Source: Lineus longissimus
Taxonomy: Eukaryota > Nemertea > Pilidiophora > Heteronemertea > Lineidae
Assembly (NCBI RefSeq): GCF_910592395.1
Contig: NC_088314.1
Location: 16,899,998 to 16,963,997 of the forward strand
Reading direction: 5' to 3'
Length of the DNA stretch: 64,000 bases
Part shown: in pieces, positions 49,701-60,400 of the stretch
Numbering within the stretch: position 1 is the first letter of the stretch
Layout of the letters: every line of letters begins with the position of its first letter
Made by a program: the position numbers and the translations under genes
Notes under the pieces: model-generated
The model's input: the letters and a program-made list of their open reading frames with translations, nothing else
What the model was told of the DNA's origin: nothing
The model's database searches: none

Positions 49701-52700
49701 AAAACGTCATCAATATCTTATGCAAATGACCTTGTGAGCTATAAATAGTAACTTCGCGGAATGCTATTAATTGGCTCCATCGGAGCGGTTTGGTGAGACA
49801 ATCAATACCGACAGTGAGGTATCAATTTCTATTCTAAGACATCTTAAATCTAATAGCGAATGATGTAGTTTCACATGCATTTTATTTTTTAACTGCTTCT
49901 ACATTTTGCCAAATGGTTCGGTTTGCCTCACCATACCTAGGCTTCGTTGGCACGTAGTGCATTTACACTGTGAAGTGAGTTTCTTTCTTAATCTAGGTGA
50001 TTTTGAATCTGTAACACGTGGCAGTGAAAGAGTTTCAGATCAACCTACCTGGGTTTTTGGGTAGACATACTTCTTACACTTCCGGCATTGTTGATAAGTG
50101 TTTGCCCAGCTAGCAGCACTTGACCATGTATTGTTGCAATTTCTACAATGATATCCTCCATAACGCCGTCCTTTTCCCTGGTAGGGGGTCAAGTGCATCT
50201 CTGGACGAATCTGTTTCTTGCAGTGTTTGCAGTCGTCTAGTTTCAGTATGCTTGGCCAGGTGGCGTAGCTCACTGCCCATGAAATCTTGCAAGGTCTGCA
50301 CTGAAATATCCCGTTAAATGGTCCACTGTTACGGACAGCCTCTTCGTGATGTGGGCCTCTGCCTTTGCACTGCTCCTCTCCATTGGGATTTTCGCTCTTG
50401 TTGTCGGACGATGATGAATTGTGAGAAATCGTCATCTGGGTAAAGCTCGCTTCAAGGCTTGAATCATGAACACTTGGTATTTTCTCCACTGTGGAGCGTC
50501 CTGGTTTTGGATTCATTGTAATTGTTAGTTTTCGTCGAGGTAGCATTACAACCTTTTGAAACTCAAATTGATATGGATATTCAATGTCTTCTGATTTGAA
50601 TATATCTGTCTCTTCGGTTGATTTTGGTTACACAAATTAACAGACTGAATAAATGTTGCCAGTTTGAATCATTCCAAAGTGATCCTCTCGAATTCTGCAG
50701 TTATAATGCCACTAACACTGCACAATGAATTGCTCAACAGTGGTTTTCCCATAGTGTATTCCCCACGTAATTTCCAGAAGTACATGGTTGAAATCGGTGA
50801 CCATCCCAGATTTGTAGCATGAATTGATCCAAATGATCAGTATGGCTTCATCGATGGTTTTCCCTGCAAGGTTTCCCCGATTCATAAATTTGACCTAGAT
50901 TTTTAAAGTATTTTTAGTTGCTCCAGACGGCACCAGATGTCTCTAGGTACTAATAACTATGATGTGTTTTATACTGATCTGGCCTGGGGTTTTCAAATTG
51001 ATTAATTTTTTCGACTCAGAGGGTGGGGCCACCCCACATTTTGGGTGAAAAATGGTGAAAATTGGCCAAAAAAATACCACTCTTTTAAAACATTTTGGAA
51101 AATAATCCCAATATGCCCTACTTTATTACTGCTGCTTTATTGAAACTAGAGGTAAAGACGAAGGTTTTGAAGAATTTTGATGAGTGTATCCCAATTATGA
51201 TTGTAAGATATTGGGTGGTGAAAATGACTTTGGGTGGTGTCCTTTGGCCTGCTGTATTCCTCTCTTATTCTTCACATTCGCTTCGAGCAGATTCTCGTAA
51301 GCCTATTATGTGAAGGTGCTTTCTGGGTCGGCAGTGCCCTGTGCGTTGATGGTAGATCGGCAACTGTTGCTTCCTGACTAGCTAGGTGGCCAGGGGATCA
51401 AAAGATCATATATATTAACTCGGAGAGAGAAGAAGAATGGGCCCACCCCCACCTGTAAAAGCTATACTGGTTGGCTAAAAATCTTTATCAAATTATTGAT
51501 GGTTTTCCTCCTTTCTCTCCTTCCAGATCCCTCCATGATGACAGACATGATGAAAGGAAACTTGACTAATGTCTTACCTATGATAGTCATTGGTGGATGG
51601 ATCAACTGGGCTTTCTCAGGATTCCTGACCAGTAAGTTGTAAAATTAGACATGTTAGAGTCGGACTGATGAGGCAACCATCCTCTTGTAAACAGGGCCTA
51701 CAACATGACTTCTCCCTTCGCATGTTCCCTCATTGAGGGAGTAAGTATGCATTAAGTGAGATGGCCTGATATTGTCTCAAAACCTCATCCCTTGCACCTT
51801 CTAGCAATCACGAACTCAGTATATGTAACTATGTATATAAGTGAAGCATTGTTTGCCCTAGCAGGTACGAAACGGGCTCCGCTAACGGACAACGACGACG
51901 ACGGACGCCACGGTGTCGTATATTGATGTCTTATTTTCCCTCTGTATTTCTCCACTTGCAGCCAAAGTGCCATTCCCTCTAACACTCCGATTCAAACCAA
52001 TGTTACAGAGAGGAGTTGAATTGTCATCGTTAGATGCCTCATGGTGAGTGAGCAGTCTCTTGTTACTAGTTTCTCATACGAGCGCTAACTGCTGACAACT
52101 GTTGTCCCTGCCCCCACCCCAGTCAATGCCTACATGCCTCACCGGCTGTGTGCACATTCCAATTTCCTCAGGAAGGGGGTCATTTTGAGTTCAAAATTCT
52201 GGTGTAATTCCCCAAGAAAATGCAAAAGGGGGTACTTTTCCAGGGTGACTCTTGCATCTATTCAAAAGAGGTTAATTTTCAATCGAGGTCTGACCAGGAC
52301 ATATAGAACCTGGAACACTTGGAACGCAGGACACATAGAACCCACATAGAAGTTGGAACCCAGGACACATAGAACCCCTGGCACATAGAAGTTGGAGCCC
52401 CAGGATACATAGAACCGCAGACACATAGAGGTTGGAACCCAGGACACATAGAACCCCAGACACATAGAAGTTGGAACCCAGGACACATAGAACCCCAGAC
52501 ACATAGAGGTTGGAACCCAGGACACATAGAACCCCAGACACATAGAAGTTGGAACCCAGGACACATAGAACCCTAGACACATAGAAGTTGGAAACCAGGA
52601 CACATAGAACCCCAGTCACATAGAGGGTGAAACCCAGGACACATAGAACCCCAGACACATAGAAGTTGGAACCCAGGACACATAGCACCCTAGACACATA

Positions 52701-54120
52701 GAAGTTAGAACCCAGGACACATAGAACCCCAGACACATAGAAGTTGGAACCCAGGACACATAGAACCCCAGACACATAGAAGTTGGAACCCAGGACACAT
52801 AGAACCTGGAACACATATAATCCAGGTCATATAGAACCTCACTCCTTTTGGGACACCCTGTAAACCACATACTCTTGTTGGGGTGGGTCTTTACATGTTT
52901 ATTACTTCATACCCAGTGACGATTCACGCTTTTGCAGGGTGAGCTCAGCATCTTGGTATTTCCTGAATGTGTTCGGCCTGAGGAGTATGTACAATCTGGT
53001 ATTAGGCCAAGACAATGGTGGGTATGAAATACGTGCTTCTAAACTTTTAGACTCTTCAATGTTTTGTCATAAAAAGGTTGTTTGTTTAGTATAGTGTCAC
53101 CCCTTATGAAAGGGCCTGCCAGAATCAGCTCATGAGACACTCCTTACTCTCTAACTTGCTATCTCAAACGCCAGGTGCCTGGATGTTGTTGAAAATTTGT
53201 CTGTATTCAAAGTTAATTTGGGATGATCAGCATTTTAGCCTATTTTTAAATTTTCGCTGCCCGTGAAAATGCACCTTCTCATTTCCTGTTCAAATCTCTG
53301 TCGCTGATCAGTTAGAAACTTGTGTATGGGAATTCCTTATTAACGAATCGATGCATCAACTGAGGTCGTAGATGCTCTTTTGGTTTAAAGCTGATAACTT
53401 CCAAGACCGCACTGTTTTCTATCACCGATGTCTTTTCTCTTCACCACTCAGCTGCCGATCAAACAAAGATGATGCAAGATCAGATGTCAGGAGCGGCCAT
53501 GGCTGTCCAGGACCCGACGAAGGCGTTCAAGGTATGATAAAGACTGTATCACAATTAGGAAGAAATGACGTCAAGAGGGAGGTTCTCCCAGATCATGTTG
53601 GCGCCATTCAAACAGTTTTTGAAAAATGATAACCAACTTTGGAAGTGGTTCACTTGATTTTTTGCCTCGTATCAAAAGTCAGACCAGACGTGGTTCCTCC
53701 CAGAAACTTTTTAGAAAATGAGGAATTTGTCATGGCGATTCTTGTGGAATGTCTAAAAATACAAAGCTTCCACTAGTTACCTTTTGTTTTGGGATTTTGA
53801 AGCAAGACAAAAGAATTTCAATTCACTGGTTTGCCATAATTAATGTTTTGGGCCATGGTGTCATCCATGCAATTGCGAGTTTCAGAAAAATCACCCTGGT
53901 AGTTTTTGCTAAAATCACAATCCAAGGGATGGTTCCTTAAGCACCCAGCCCCTTTTGACCATTTCTTGCATAAAAGTTATTGTATTTTTGTTCTCTTCAG
54001 GCTGAATGGGAAGCGTTGGAGATCTGTGACCATCACTGGGCCCTGGAAGGTGTAGAGGATGATCTCACTGGAACTGTTATGCCACCAGATACCATCTACA
54101 TCAAGAATAAATTTGACTAA
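31792..54120 (+). CDS. EMC3: ER membrane protein complex subunit 3 (EMC3/TMEM111), 8 exons
   Basis: Exons: 31792-31940, 33086-33143, 33780-33873, 51527-51631, 51962-52043, 52938-53017, 53452-53531 and 54001-54120. All introns are GT-AG with consistent phase, giving 768 nt and 255 aa (human 261). EMC3 is the Oxa1/YidC-like core subunit of the EMC insertase in the ER membrane, needed for multipass and tail-anchored proteins. Visible hallmarks are the N-terminal membrane segment ([20 protein letters not shown]), [35 protein letters not shown] with [27 protein letters not shown], and [19 protein letters not shown] before GQDNAADQ. Intron 3 is about 17.6 kb and contains three antisense 3CxxC genes. 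The end, after [20 protein letters not shown], diverges from vertebrates and finishes [12 protein letters not shown]. The codons for KNK contain an AATAAA, and this 3' end has been amplified into a minisatellite beyond the stop. Confidence 0.96.
34777..35220 (+). other. Unrecognised 147-codon open frame in EMC3 intron 3
   Basis: Starts [20 protein letters not shown]. There is no family match and no splice or promoter evidence. The flanks are repeat-rich. Probably non-coding. Confidence 0.15.
35451..35801. mobile_element. MITE with GATTAGCAC-type TIRs, copy 1
   Basis: AGCGAAGATTAGCACCATTC with CGACTCCCACTCTG at the left, inverse AGAGTGGGAGTCGGAATTG with TGCTAATCCTCGCT at the right. Length 351 bp. 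A second copy in the opposite orientation is at 38038-38396. Confidence 0.85.
36653..36967 (-). CDS. 3CxxC zinc-finger protein C, single recognisable exon (partial or degenerate gene)
   Basis: Exon 36967-36653 is flanked by an AG acceptor and a GT donor in phase 0, exactly as in genes A and B, and encodes 105 residues. It starts [13 protein letters not shown], matching EALKNSGPF of gene B, and keeps [33 protein letters not shown] and CDGCVYP. The first finger is unusual: [14 protein letters not shown] has extra cysteines and an insertion. No second exon with the LCGKC tail is visible in 33880-36650, and no start exon was found. It could be a divergent gene using a different last exon, or a relic. 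The reading frame itself is intact. Confidence 0.6.
37888..38668. mobile_element. GTAGTATGTAAATGTTGAAA TIR element interrupted by a MITE
   Basis: TIR GGTAGTATGTAAATGTTGAA with CGAGCCAAAC at the left and a degraded inverse at the right. It is split by the MITE at 38038-38396. The uninterrupted relative is 39135-39459 in inverse orientation. Confidence 0.8.
38038..38396. mobile_element. MITE with GATTAGCAC-type TIRs, copy 2, nested
   Basis: The ends are AGCAGGGATTAGCACAATTC and GAATGGTGCTAATCCTCGCT. It is inserted between GAAATATAT and AATAT of the host element. The empty site in the relative (39135-39459) reads GAAATATAATATT. Confidence 0.8.
38700..38990 (+). mobile_element. tRNA-derived SINE
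   Basis: A tRNA-like head has an A-box-like GGTGGTACAACGGTTGAACG, an anticodon-loop-like CTTGTGA and B-box GGTTCGATACC (38758-38768). The body is about 130 bp, followed by the common SINE tail GTAAAGCGCTTTGAGACAG, AAAAGCGCTATATAAG and a (TTA)n run. Confidence 0.85.
39135..39459. mobile_element. Uninterrupted GTAGTATGTAAATGTTGAAA-family element
   Basis: 325 bp. Terminal inverted repeats GGTAGTGTGTAAATGTTGAA and inverse TTCAACATTTACATACTACC. Confidence 0.85.
39632..41249 (-). CDS. 3CxxC zinc-finger protein B (RTP/ZAR1-like) with C-terminal membrane anchor; 5' end open
   Basis: Exons 41249-40941 and 40060-39632 join in phase 0. The first encodes [17 protein letters not shown] with CxxC pairs at about 23/26, 43/46, 71/74 and 91/94, and the signature [19 protein letters not shown] then [14 protein letters not shown]. 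The second begins [10 protein letters not shown], carries [17 protein letters not shown], a Thr/Ser/Arg-rich linker, and ends with a hydrophobic segment [18 protein letters not shown] followed by SRSN. Such a C-terminal membrane segment is typical of receptor-transporting proteins. An acceptor at 41250-41251 precedes GATGCTGATGAG, so at least one upstream exon with the start codon is expected; I did not find it. The only donor in phase is GC rather than GT at 40940-40939, matching the homologous junction in gene A. Confidence 0.78.
40338..40779. mobile_element. GAGACAAGACCAC-family TIR element without insert
   Basis: Perfect 19-bp TIRs GAGACAAGACCACCATTGA. 442 bp. This is the empty-site counterpart of 24358-25950. 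Confidence 0.9.
41760..41920. repeat. Tandem duplication of ~69 bp
   Basis: GATGACCAATGTATAGTGAC through ATTCCTTGAATCCTATGT is present twice, with further partial GGATTCCTTGAA units. Confidence 0.85.
43845..44713. mobile_element. Foldback element with ~280-bp arms
   Basis: The left arm 43845-44122 and right arm 44429-44713 are inverse copies with few differences. They start TATGGGCGGTTATTACCGCA and end at a GTGGCGCC core. The loop is about 300 bp. Open frames in both arms mirror each other and match no family that I know. Confidence 0.9.
45170..45732. mobile_element. Mariner/Tc1-like MITE
   Basis: Ends TACAGGGTGGT and ACCACCCTGTA with TA at both edges. The inverted region extends over about 100 bp (GGTTAAAACCATTGATACCA and its inverse). 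Solo ends of the same type are at 40302-40316 and 52848-52862. Confidence 0.7.
45809..46180. mobile_element. Foldback element with C/G-run arms
   Basis: ATGCAAGTATCAATTCG, a poly-C run and CTCCTCAAGGGTA are mirrored by TACCCTTGAGGAG, a poly-G run and GAATTGATACTTGCAT. Confidence 0.8.
47575..50546 (-). CDS. 3CxxC zinc-finger protein A (ZAR1/RTP-like), Asp/Tyr-rich C-terminus
   Basis: Two exons, 50546-50049 and 47910-47575, joined in phase 0 by a GT-AG intron, give 277 aa. Exon 1 has a Ser-rich N-terminus, then the 3CxxC block from about residue 72 ([14 protein letters not shown]). CxxC pairs lie at about C83/C86, C106/C109, C134/C137 and C154/C157, with the family signature [19 protein letters not shown] and [14 protein letters not shown]. 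Exon 2 begins with a conserved tail ([17 protein letters not shown]) that supplies a fifth CxxC and resembles the ZAR1 end (HRQDLCGRC). It then runs into a very acidic Asp/Tyr/Gln tail of about 70 residues, encoded by the ATCATC-rich stretch at 47575-47760. No membrane segment is visible. ZAR1 proteins bind RNA in oocytes and RTPs escort receptors; which applies is not known. Start ATG 50546 is the first in frame, and an upstream exon is possible. Antisense within EMC3 intron 3. Confidence 0.8.
48032..49031 (+). mobile_element. ACG-tailed non-autonomous element, copy 2
   Basis: Starts AAATGAAATGGTCCAGGGAC and ends CAGAGGTGAGCTAAAAAT. It has the CTTTGACTCTGTGACCTTGA module, several CAAGATGGCCGCCTGGCGGC segments and a short (ACG)n tail. 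It lies in the intron of 3CxxC gene A. Confidence 0.8.
49301..49828. mobile_element. TIR element in the intron of 3CxxC gene A
   Basis: Imperfect TIRs of about 120 bp: AATTGATACC, GGTATTGGTTGTCTC and AATAGCATTCCGCGAAG at the left, with inverses at the right end. Confidence 0.7.
51860..51925 (+). mobile_element. Truncated ACG-tailed element end
   Basis: ACGAAACGGGCTCCGCTAAC, then ACGACGACGACGGACGCCAC and GGTGTCGTAT. Only the 3' portion, in EMC3 intron 4. Confidence 0.6.
52300..52815. repeat. 39-bp minisatellite in EMC3 intron 5
   Basis: About 13 units of GTTGGAACCCAGGACACATA with GAACCCCAGACACATAGAA. The 39-bp period is divisible by three, which leaves several frames open on the minus strand. 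Those frames are not genes. Confidence 0.92.
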
Positions 54121-54660
54121 AATCCGGATATGTTCTGTTATGCTGCCAGATACCATCTACATCAAGAATAAATTTGACTTAAATCGGGAAATGTTCTGTT
54201 ATGCTGCCAGATACCATCTGCATCAAGAATAAATTGACCAAAAATCGGGAAATGTTCTGTTATGCTGCCAGATACCATCTACATCAAGAATAAATTGACC
54301 AAAAATCGGGAAATGTTCTGTTATGCTGCCAGATACCATCTACATCAAGAATAAATTGACCAAAAATCGGGAAATGTTCTGTTATGCTGCCAGATACCAT
54401 CTGCATCAAGAATAAATTCAACTAAAATCTGGACATGTTCTGTTATGCTGCCAGATACCATCTACATCAAGAATAAATTGATCAAAAATCGGGAAATGTT
54501 CTGTTATGCTGCCAGATACCATCTACATCAAAAATAAATTCAACTAAAATCTGGACATGTTCTGTTATGCTGCCAGATACCATCTACATCAAGAATAAAT
54601 TTGACTAAAATCTGGAACTGTTACATGTATGCCCACAGATACCATCTACAGTTGAAATAC
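54075..54660. repeat. ~61-bp minisatellite derived from the EMC3 coding end
   Basis: The last EMC3 codons (CAGATACCATCTACATCAAG, then AATAAATTTGACTAA) recur about nine times, separated by GGAAATGTTCTGTTATGCTG. Eight copies after the stop keep AATAAA. Confidence 0.92.
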
Positions 54661-57450
54661 TAATTAGACATTTTTGGGGTTGGCAAGTTTGACAAACTTT
54701 GAGAAAAAAAAAAAAATTTTGACGTTGTCATACTCTATATAATGCCCCACCTTGCAATATCTGCCATACTGTCAAACACCGAGTTATTTTTACTTCAACA
54801 CTATTAGATTTGTTGTATTTATTGTTTTTCTCTTCTATAAATGTACAGTGGAACCTCCCTTAACAGACACCTCTCTATTAAGGTCTCCCTCTCTATCAAG
54901 GACACTAGTCTTTGTCCAATATTGGTTGTTTCCATTCAATTTGACCTCTTTAATCAGGACACCTCTCTATCGAGGACAACAGAGGGTGTCCTTTTTCTGG
55001 ATGCTCTACTGTACTTTGGTAATCCTGTTGTGAATTTTTATGTATCAAAGGCTAGATAAATATCCCTTGGATGCCACTGCAGTTGTTCTTGGACAGTGAA
55101 GCACCCCACAAACAGGTGATTGAAAATGCTGCGTTCTTTGATTTAAATCGCGTGCAATATGCAAAGATTTCGTGCAATAATTATCGCACATCTGCGGTGG
55201 TCATCGCAGATCGCAACAGCCTGCAAGTCAATATCAAACAAACCAAGTGATTACTAGTTTACCCAGGGACGAGAGATCCTGTTGTTTTTTGCATAGCGGC
55301 ATTTAATCGCAGCCAGCAAAATCACTTGTTTGCAATACGCTTTAACTTCTGCAGATTGTATGTTTGCCTAAAGCATTAAAACTTTTCTTTTGTAACGAGG
55401 ACAGTGGAACTCAGTTGTAATAAGAAATCAACATTGCCATGGTACTGTAACCAGACATCCCAACGTGATGTGAATAATCTCAAATTCAGTTACAAATTCT
55501 ATTAACGAAGGAATTTGGCATTTAACATCTCTACCTACCGGAAAAGGTGGCCAGAAGTTTGTGTGTTTTGTTCAATTTTTATATGTGAATTTTGCACATT
55601 CGTCATTTCAGCTGTACAAAACTGAAATTAAAGTATAAATAAAATGTTGTAAAAGATATCCTGCTTATTTACTTATGTGGTTGTCCCTCCACAAACATAA
55701 GGATGTTATGATAGATATTTGATGGCGTCCCAACAGATTGTATGAATAATATGAGCAGGCAACACAGTGTAATGTACAGCTCCTTATGTCCTGGTTCTAA
55801 GGAGGAGGATGCTGCGTCACTCAATACAGCAATTCTTGACCGACAGTAGAGTAGAGACCACCAGCCAAGATGGGGTTGATATCACCATAAAAGTTAAATA
55901 CTCTCCCAAACGATGAAAATTCCTACAAAAAAATATTCCCCCTGGTCTGAGCCAAACTGGCTGCAAGGGTTAATAAACAACATTGTACCCAGGCTCAAAA
56001 AATGAAAATTGCAGGTGCAATGAATGTATCAAGAAATTTTTAACTTTCCTAGGAACAAGGTTTCCATTAACCCTCTCATCCCGTTTGGCTCTGACCATGG
56101 GAATATTCTATTTTTGCAACATTTCTCCCTTATGAAATGGATATACCTTTTTTTCTCAAAATTAACCCCCTCTGTGTGGAATCGTTGAGTATCAATTGCA
56201 CTTTAAAAGTATGATCCTTTTTCACATCTTTGGACCACAGAAGCAAATGAAGGAAGAATGCCCTTGGGAAAAATGTGTCTCAATTTCACCATGGCAAACT
56301 CACAATTCACCATGGTAAACTGACAGCACTTCACTATGGTGAATTGGGACGGAGAAATATTTGACCATGGTGGGCATTGTAAATTCACAAGTTCAAAATG
56401 CTTGCTTGTCTCAACCTGCACTTTATAAAGGATTTTGATGTAAACTTCAAAGGATTTGATGTAAATGTCCAGACTACCTTTACAGCTTGCCTCAAGGTGG
56501 TACCCGCGTATAGTCTGGACTTGTTTTTCACAACCTACCCGTACACTTCAAAGGAATTCTTATAGAGGTCCAGACTGCATTTACTGGCTGTCCCTAGGTT
56601 GTGACTGGACTGGTTTGTCCGACTGATTTGGTGTTATGGTTCAGACTGCTGAGACTGGTTGTGACCACACATCTACTGGGTTGTGACAGTCCAAGGATCA
56701 CCATTGCAACTAGTAAGATTACCTTCAAATCGTAATCACGCTCTCACAACCAGATGGACCAAGCGAATCTGTCTGCCCGTAGGCCTCCAGTTTCTTCTTC
56801 GTACACCGTAACCCCCCCCCCCCTCCCAGGGACACAAACATGGTCCAAATGGCTTCAAAACTGCAGTTGATTAAAATCTGCGTTAAAGACAATGATTAAA
56901 AGAACTGTGTTTCACACTACAAATATTTTATTTACATTCTCACCGTTTCGATTGTGTTTCAGGAAATATTACCGCACTGGCATCGAGATCATGAGGATAG
57001 AGCCTAAATTTAAGCCCAACTTGAGGCGCTTTGGCAGACGGTTTTGCCCAGAATTTGAATGCCACACAACAGTCAAGATTTTAGTACAGACACCGAACAG
57101 TGCCAATTTCATTTCGATTACACTGAAAATGTAACGAGTTGTCCGCACAAACATTACTGAAAACATCTCTGAATTTGTCTCCATTCCGTAAAATCTCGAA
57201 GACCACATGCAACTCGATTGCACTGTATTCACCTTGATAACAAAATCAAGACCACAGGCACACAAACAATAAGCACTGTTTACAATACAACAAAATTCGT
57301 GAAGATTTGTCATCTTCTGTAATTTTTCGCAAGCTGCAAAAAGAATTGTACAAAAATTTGGTAGTTTCCAGTGGTGCATCCCAACCTGTATTCATCCTCA
57401 AGTTCTAAACAATCCACACATTATAGCATGTCAAAGTTGTCAAATGCCTG
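54661..57450. other. EMC3-MRPL46 convergent spacer
   Basis: No gene seen. It has the pogo-like element, several CACCATGG-type short repeats at 56285-56375, poly-C at 56812-56823 and a minus-strand AATAAA at 56927-56932 that could end MRPL46. The open frame at 56969-57379 overlaps the MRPL46 3' flank and is unrecognised. Confidence 0.5.
54844..55013 (+). mobile_element. Pogo/Tigger-like MITE
   Basis: TACAGTGGAACCTCCCTTAA, GACACCTCTCTATTAAGG and an inverted end CTCTACTGTA. A relative in the opposite orientation lies near 34285-34395. Confidence 0.6.
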
Positions 57451-60400
57451 CTATAATTCGAGCACAAACTTGTCAATTTCCTTGATATATCCCTCAGACA
57501 CATAGTCTTTTAATTCAGCTTTCGTAACCCATAAATGGTCTTGGATACTTTCACTTTTGGCCGGCTTCACATCTCCAGAATCATGATATGCCTTGAAGAA
57601 GAACACCTGGAACAGTCAAGAATATAAGGTAACATAGTACAATTATAGCTGCAGTACAATAATAGCAATTCAATGCCCTTATCGCACCTTGGTCAGTATT
57701 AAAGCTACAGATATATCATTAAATCGTATGTGTGTTTCTCAACGTAACCCTATTGCAGGCCCTTTTGTCCACATGTTCATCAGGCCATTGTACCAATTCA
57801 CCTTACTAAATTAGTTTTAAATCGTGAAAGTTCATCTCTCTGGTGAAATTAATACCAGGTTCAGATAAAACACTTCAGATTTGAAAGAGAAATGTTACGA
57901 AGAGCTCTAGGTCCATATTGGACTCTCGGTTCCGCCCTAGATCAGCTTGATAGTGGAAATCATGATCCAGAACCTACATGTAGATGCAATGGTTACATAA
58001 GGCCGTACCAAAAAGGGTTTGTTTGATGCTTTAACATGTTCTAGTCTTGACTAAACACTTTATGAAATAAACAAATTACCTTTGCACCGATGTGACCGTC
58101 AATATCTTTTCCGTATTTATATTTTAAAAACCCACAGGGCGAATTTCCTAAAAATGCTGCTTTCAGATCATCACCACAGAGAGAGAGGGATTTTTCAGCC
58201 ACCTGTGATATCAAGAGGACATTTATAGAAGCTGTGAAATTTCCATGAGCGCTTTATATGAACTTTTTGTGGTAAAATTACGAAAATAACCAATTACAAT
58301 TATCTGTAAGCATACGGACACTGCTTACCATTTGATTCTCTACTGTGATCCATTACTGGGACCCCACTTGGAAATCCGGATCTTGTGCCTTAAAATACAC
58401 ACGCCCAGTAAATTATCAAATTCAATTACAAATGTTAAATTTCAAACGAACGGCAGATGCCTTTAAAAGGGTCTTACCTCTCTAAGAGATGATTCATCTC
58501 CACGCTGTCGCTGAGGAAAAACCCAATGTGTTTGTTCCCCCAGCTTTTGCTTGACCAGCAGCATCAACTTCTGATCAAGTTTGCGCTCCGTCGATTTCCT
58601 GTTGTCGGTTTTGTCTGCTTCTGAAATTGACATGTTTAGGCAATGATGAACTAACCACTGATTATCACTCGCACAACGTAGTGAGTGTAATGGTTACGTA
58701 TGTATACACTGTATGTAAAGTGTAAACAAAATTCATAAATCCATCATGTCCATCGAATCTGAAAATATTTGTGCAGACCCATGACAATTCTGGTTCCGGT
58801 ACAGTTTTGTCGCATTCCATATGGGCCGCACGTTGGCCGATCCTGCATTCATGACGCGCCGCACCCACAGTTACGACGTCGGACGTGAATCCCATTGTTT
58901 CCTTCCTCGTGACTCAATTGTTTCATGACGTCATGAGCCGTTGACCATTCACACAAGTAGATTTATTCACACCGGCGCCACTGAAGTGCGGGTGTGGGAC
59001 ATCATGTATTTAAAAATCGTCTGCTAGGATACAGTTGTGTGAGTTCACTAGAGCTTGCTCTTTACATATTAATTTCATGGAATTGTTTAACATTTTTATT
59101 AACACTTTCAAAGCCATAGCATATGAGAATTGAGTGACAATGCTCGAGATGACATTGATACAAAAATCATCCAACATTTTTATGTTGACATGTCTCGTTG
59201 CTGTGCAGTGGCAATGTTTATTTCTTTTTGACTTGCTGCGCAGAAAAAACAATGTATACAAATTCTAGCCTTGTCCTCCTTGCAAATGAACAATTTCTGT
59301 CACTGCAACTGCCAATCATTATCACACCAATGATAAAAAGATCGCTTGTCTGTAAGTAATAGTGGTAAACACTTGGTTTGATATAGTGCGCCGGTCCCAG
59401 CGATCCCCGATTCTTGTCGCAAGCACCTGCGATGACCACTGCAATGTATTTGTCGCATGCAATCATACAAGTCGCAGCAACAAAAATCACTTGTTTGCAG
59501 CGTAGACTCTATATCACTTCATTACCTACCAGTGATTCTTGACACCGGTTTGAACTCCTGTAGCTCTTGCTCCCACACGTCCTCAACATCAAGAGCTGTC
59601 TGGATATTCTGTTCCACGTCGTCGTCTTCACCCTTCTTCTTCTTTTCGGCACGCTCCCTAAAAATATCAGGAATGAAGGTTCCGGTCATTTGGTTTTGGT
59701 ACAGCTCGAAGTCAGTTGTTTAAAAATTGTGCTTGAGGCCCGTCTGGGTTCCCTACACAGTCTGAGTCGAGCCAGGTGCATTTGCTGAATTTTTGAGCAT
59801 GGGGGAATTTTTAAAGTTTTTTCCAAAGTGATTTTAAAAGCCCTTTTTATGTCTTGAAAGACATGTATTATTTATGAGAAGAGGTTTAGATGAGATTCTA
59901 TGTCATATGAAGATGTTTTTTTACATGTTTTTTTGGGCAGGCCACAGCGCCAGGCTGGAAAGGCCTGTGAAGAATCCTGCCCATAATTGACAATGTGCCA
60001 TGTCCAAATGTTCAGCTAACGAGTAATGATAAGTAGTATGAATTTGGGAGTTCTGGGGCAGGTCAGTTGACTCAATTTTGATGACCTGCCCAAGAACTCA
60101 GAACATTTTCAAACCACTTACGACAATCTGTAAACACACTACGCCCTCAAACGGGCTGCTAGTCAACTTGGCGCTCGTTGAGCAAGGTCCGACAAACTGG
60201 TTATCTTGTTGATATTTCTCCTCCTCTTAAAGATGAACCGCCCAAAATCTGTCTTCCTTTTTAGCTCTTGTTACAAACACAATACTTACAGATCTTTTTT
60301 GTGTCTGAGCTCATGGTCTGACAAGACGCTGTATTCACGTTCCAATGTCTGAAGATGATTGAAGTATTGTGTTTCTATATCGGTCATTGGGGGAGTGAGA

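Larger units (their letters stand above)
36614..50546 (-). other. Tandem cluster of three 3CxxC genes nested in EMC3 intron 3
   Basis: Genes C (36.7-37.0 kb), B (39.6-41.2 kb) and A (47.6-50.5 kb) all lie on the minus strand inside the plus-strand EMC3 intron 33874-51526. Shared exon boundaries (acceptor before the NSGPF block, phase-0 donor after the VYP motif, second exon starting with a basic heptad) show they arose by duplication. Confidence 0.8.

Noticed and set aside
52262-52870. Up to 180-codon minus-strand frames rich in repeated [11 protein letters not shown]-like peptides
   Set aside because: Artefact of the 39-bp minisatellite in an EMC3 intron.
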